A DNA stretch of 5,712 bases, from NCBI GenBank assembly GCA_902793515.1, contig CADBDO010000065.1:1-5712 (forward strand), given 5' to 3'. Both the position numbers and the translations under genes were made by a program. The DNA comes from an uncultured Erysipelotrichaceae bacterium (GTDB lineage Bacteria; Bacillota_I; Bacilli_A; RFN20; CAG-826). Shown piece by piece: positions 4,630-5,712 of this stretch (the stretch's first letter is position 1; the number at the start of each line of letters is the position of its first letter). The notes beneath the pieces are model-generated. The model saw only the letters and a list, made by a program, of their open reading frames with translations, had not been told where the DNA came from and did not search any database.

Positions 4630-5619
4630 ATGACGCGTATTTTATCTGGAATTAAACCTACTGGAAAACTCACTTTAGGCAACTATATCGGCGCACTCCG
4701 CCACTTCAAAGACTTCCAAGAGTCTGGAGAGGTCTTCATTTTCATCGCTGACCTTCATGCTTTGACAATGCCAATCGATCCAAATGAACTTAGGGAGAAC
4801 AGCCGTGACCTTGCCGCTTTCTATCTCGCTAGCGGACTCGACCCAAAGAAATGCACCATCTTCCTTCAGTCGACTGTCTCCGCGCACGCTGAACTTAACG
4901 CCATCCTTCAGAACTATCTCTACATGGGCGAGCTTAGACGCATGACCCAGTTCAAAGACAAGTGCTCGAAGATGAATGACAGCGAAATCGGACTTGGCAT
5001 TTTCGCTTACCCAGTCCTTATGGCCGCTGACATTCTCCTTTATGACGCCAATATCGTCCCAGTCGGCGAAGATCAGACCCAACACGTCGAGATCTGCCGC
5101 GATCTCGTTAAGAGATTCAACCACCGCTACGGTGACGTTCTCGTCATGCCACGCGCCCAGGTTACCAAAGTCGGCGCCCGCATCATGTCACTCAGTGACC
5201 CAACCAAGAAGATGTCCAAGAGCGATCCTAAAGGCGACATCTTCCTCAAAGACGACGAGAAGACCATGCGCAAGAAGATCATGTCCGCCGTCACCGATAT
5301 GGTTGGCAAGGTCAACTATGACCCAGAGAACCAGCCAGGCGTCTCTAACTTACTTACCATCTATGCCGCATTAAGCGACATCACCCCACAGGAAGCAGCC
5401 GAGAAGTTCAAAGATTCCGGCTATGGCGATTTCAAGAGAGCCGTTGCCGACAAAGTCATCGAAGAACTTGCTCCATTCAAGGCGCGCTACGAAGAAATCA
5501 TCGCTTCAAAGTCCTACGTCGAGATTCTTAAGGAAGGCGCCAAGAAAGCCGAAGAGGTTGCCAAGAAGACCTTGAAGCGTGTCCAGAATGCCGTTGGCCT
5601 TCTCTCCCTTGATGACTAA
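4630..5619 (+). CDS. trpS: Tryptophan--tRNA ligase (TrpRS)
   Basis: A 329-residue class Ic aminoacyl-tRNA synthetase that activates tryptophan with ATP and charges tRNA-Trp in the cytoplasm; the length is typical of bacterial TrpRS. The HIGH-equivalent is TLGN at residues 15-18 within SGIKPTGKLTLGNYIGAL. Other signatures are FIADLHALT, MGELRRMTQFKDK, MAADILLYDA, VPVGEDQTQHVE and the ATP loop KMSKS at 194-198. The C-terminal region is helical and lysine-rich. The chosen ATG gives MTRILSG, the usual start of the family, and has a good ribosome binding site. The protein itself contains no tryptophan. Its codons are strongly C-ending (ATC, GTC, AAC, TTC), suggesting high expression. The stop overlaps the start of the downstream HAD gene by eight bases (ATGACTAA), so the two are probably translated from one mRNA. 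Confidence 0.97.
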   Translation: MTRILSGIKPTGKLTLGNYIGALRHFKDFQESGEVFIFIADLHALTMPIDPNELRENSRDLAAFYLASGLDPKKCTIFLQSTVSAHAELNAILQNYLYMGELRRMTQFKDKCSKMNDSEIGLGIFAYPVLMAADILLYDANIVPVGEDQTQHVEICRDLVKRFNHRYGDVLVMPRAQVTKVGARIMSLSDPTKKMSKSDPKGDIFLKDDEKTMRKKIMSAVTDMVGKVNYDPENQPGVSNLLTIYAALSDITPQEAAEKFKDSGYGDFKRAVADKVIEELAPFKARYEEIIASKSYVEILKEGAKKAEEVAKKTLKRVQNAVGLLSLDD

Positions 5620-5712
5620 GAAACTTATCTTCATCGATTTAGACGGAACGTTGTTAAACGATTCTTTTGAGCTGACTCCTTATACCCTAAAGACCCTCAA
5701 AGAAGTCTCTAA
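5612..5712 (+). CDS. HAD-superfamily hydrolase, N-terminal fragment (runs off window)
   Basis: Only 33 residues are visible: the start MTKKLIFIDLDGTLL followed by NDSFELTPYTLKTLKEVS. FIDLDGTLL is HAD motif I (DxDGT), where the first aspartate is the nucleophile and the second the acid/base; this superfamily mainly removes phosphate from sugars, nucleotides or cofactors. The early spacing (DGTLLN...L....L..L) resembles the Cof/YidA-like group with a cap inserted after motif II, but the fragment is too short to be sure. The ATG lies inside the last codons of trpS and no Shine-Dalgarno sequence is seen, consistent with translational coupling. Confidence 0.85.
   Translation, partial: MTKKLIFIDLDGTLLNDSFELTPYTLKTLKEVS

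Noticed and set aside
4675..5124. 149-codon antisense frame inside trpS
   Set aside because: It is a shadow of the highly conserved trpS coding sequence, with no promoter, ribosome binding site or recognisable domain.

Overview
The window is a compact, gene-dense piece of a bacterial chromosome, most likely from a Bacillota (Firmicutes) lineage. The evidence is a ribonuclease J, a true Spx regulator, a YjbK-type CYTH protein, strong AAGGAGG-type ribosome binding sites and a lipobox lipoprotein. The membrane-anchored EIIB-like protein and the tight packing would suit an uncultured Bacilli/Mollicutes-related or Erysipelotrichia-type group, but that placement is only a guess. Tryptophan is always TGG and no in-frame TGA occurs. 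All seven visible stop codons are TAA, so the standard code explains everything, but the window cannot rule out UGA reassignment.

Layout, left to right. (1) The 3' part of an RNase J gene, carrying a perfect 45-bp in-frame tandem duplication, is followed after one base by maf (nucleotide pyrophosphatase). (2) maf runs tail-to-tail, with an 11-bp overlap, into a minus-strand gene for a small membrane-anchored protein with a PTS EIIB-like fold that lacks the phospho-accepting cysteine. (3) A short divergent promoter region with two back-to-back extended -10 elements separates this gene from a 578-residue lipoprotein with a carbohydrate-binding beta-helix architecture (Cthe_2159-like) and a glycine-rich tail. 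(4) A terminator whose T-tract runs straight into an extended -10 box precedes a CYTH/triphosphate-tunnel protein. (5) A bidirectional terminator separates it from a minus-strand spx gene with an unusual cysteine-containing C-terminal extension. (6) A 96-bp divergent region with two small palindromes leads to trpS (tryptophanyl-tRNA synthetase), which overlaps by 8 bp the start of a HAD-family hydrolase that runs off the window.

The genes are mostly housekeeping or stress functions: RNA decay, nucleotide-pool cleaning, redox-stress transcription control and tRNA charging, plus one cell-surface protein. No mobile element, CRISPR array or obvious defence system is present. The most notable signals are the promoter architecture (TGCTATAAT placed exactly six bases before ATG at two independent genes, predicting leaderless mRNAs), the recent duplication inside RNase J, the cysteine-less EIIB-like protein, and the cysteine-rich tail on Spx.
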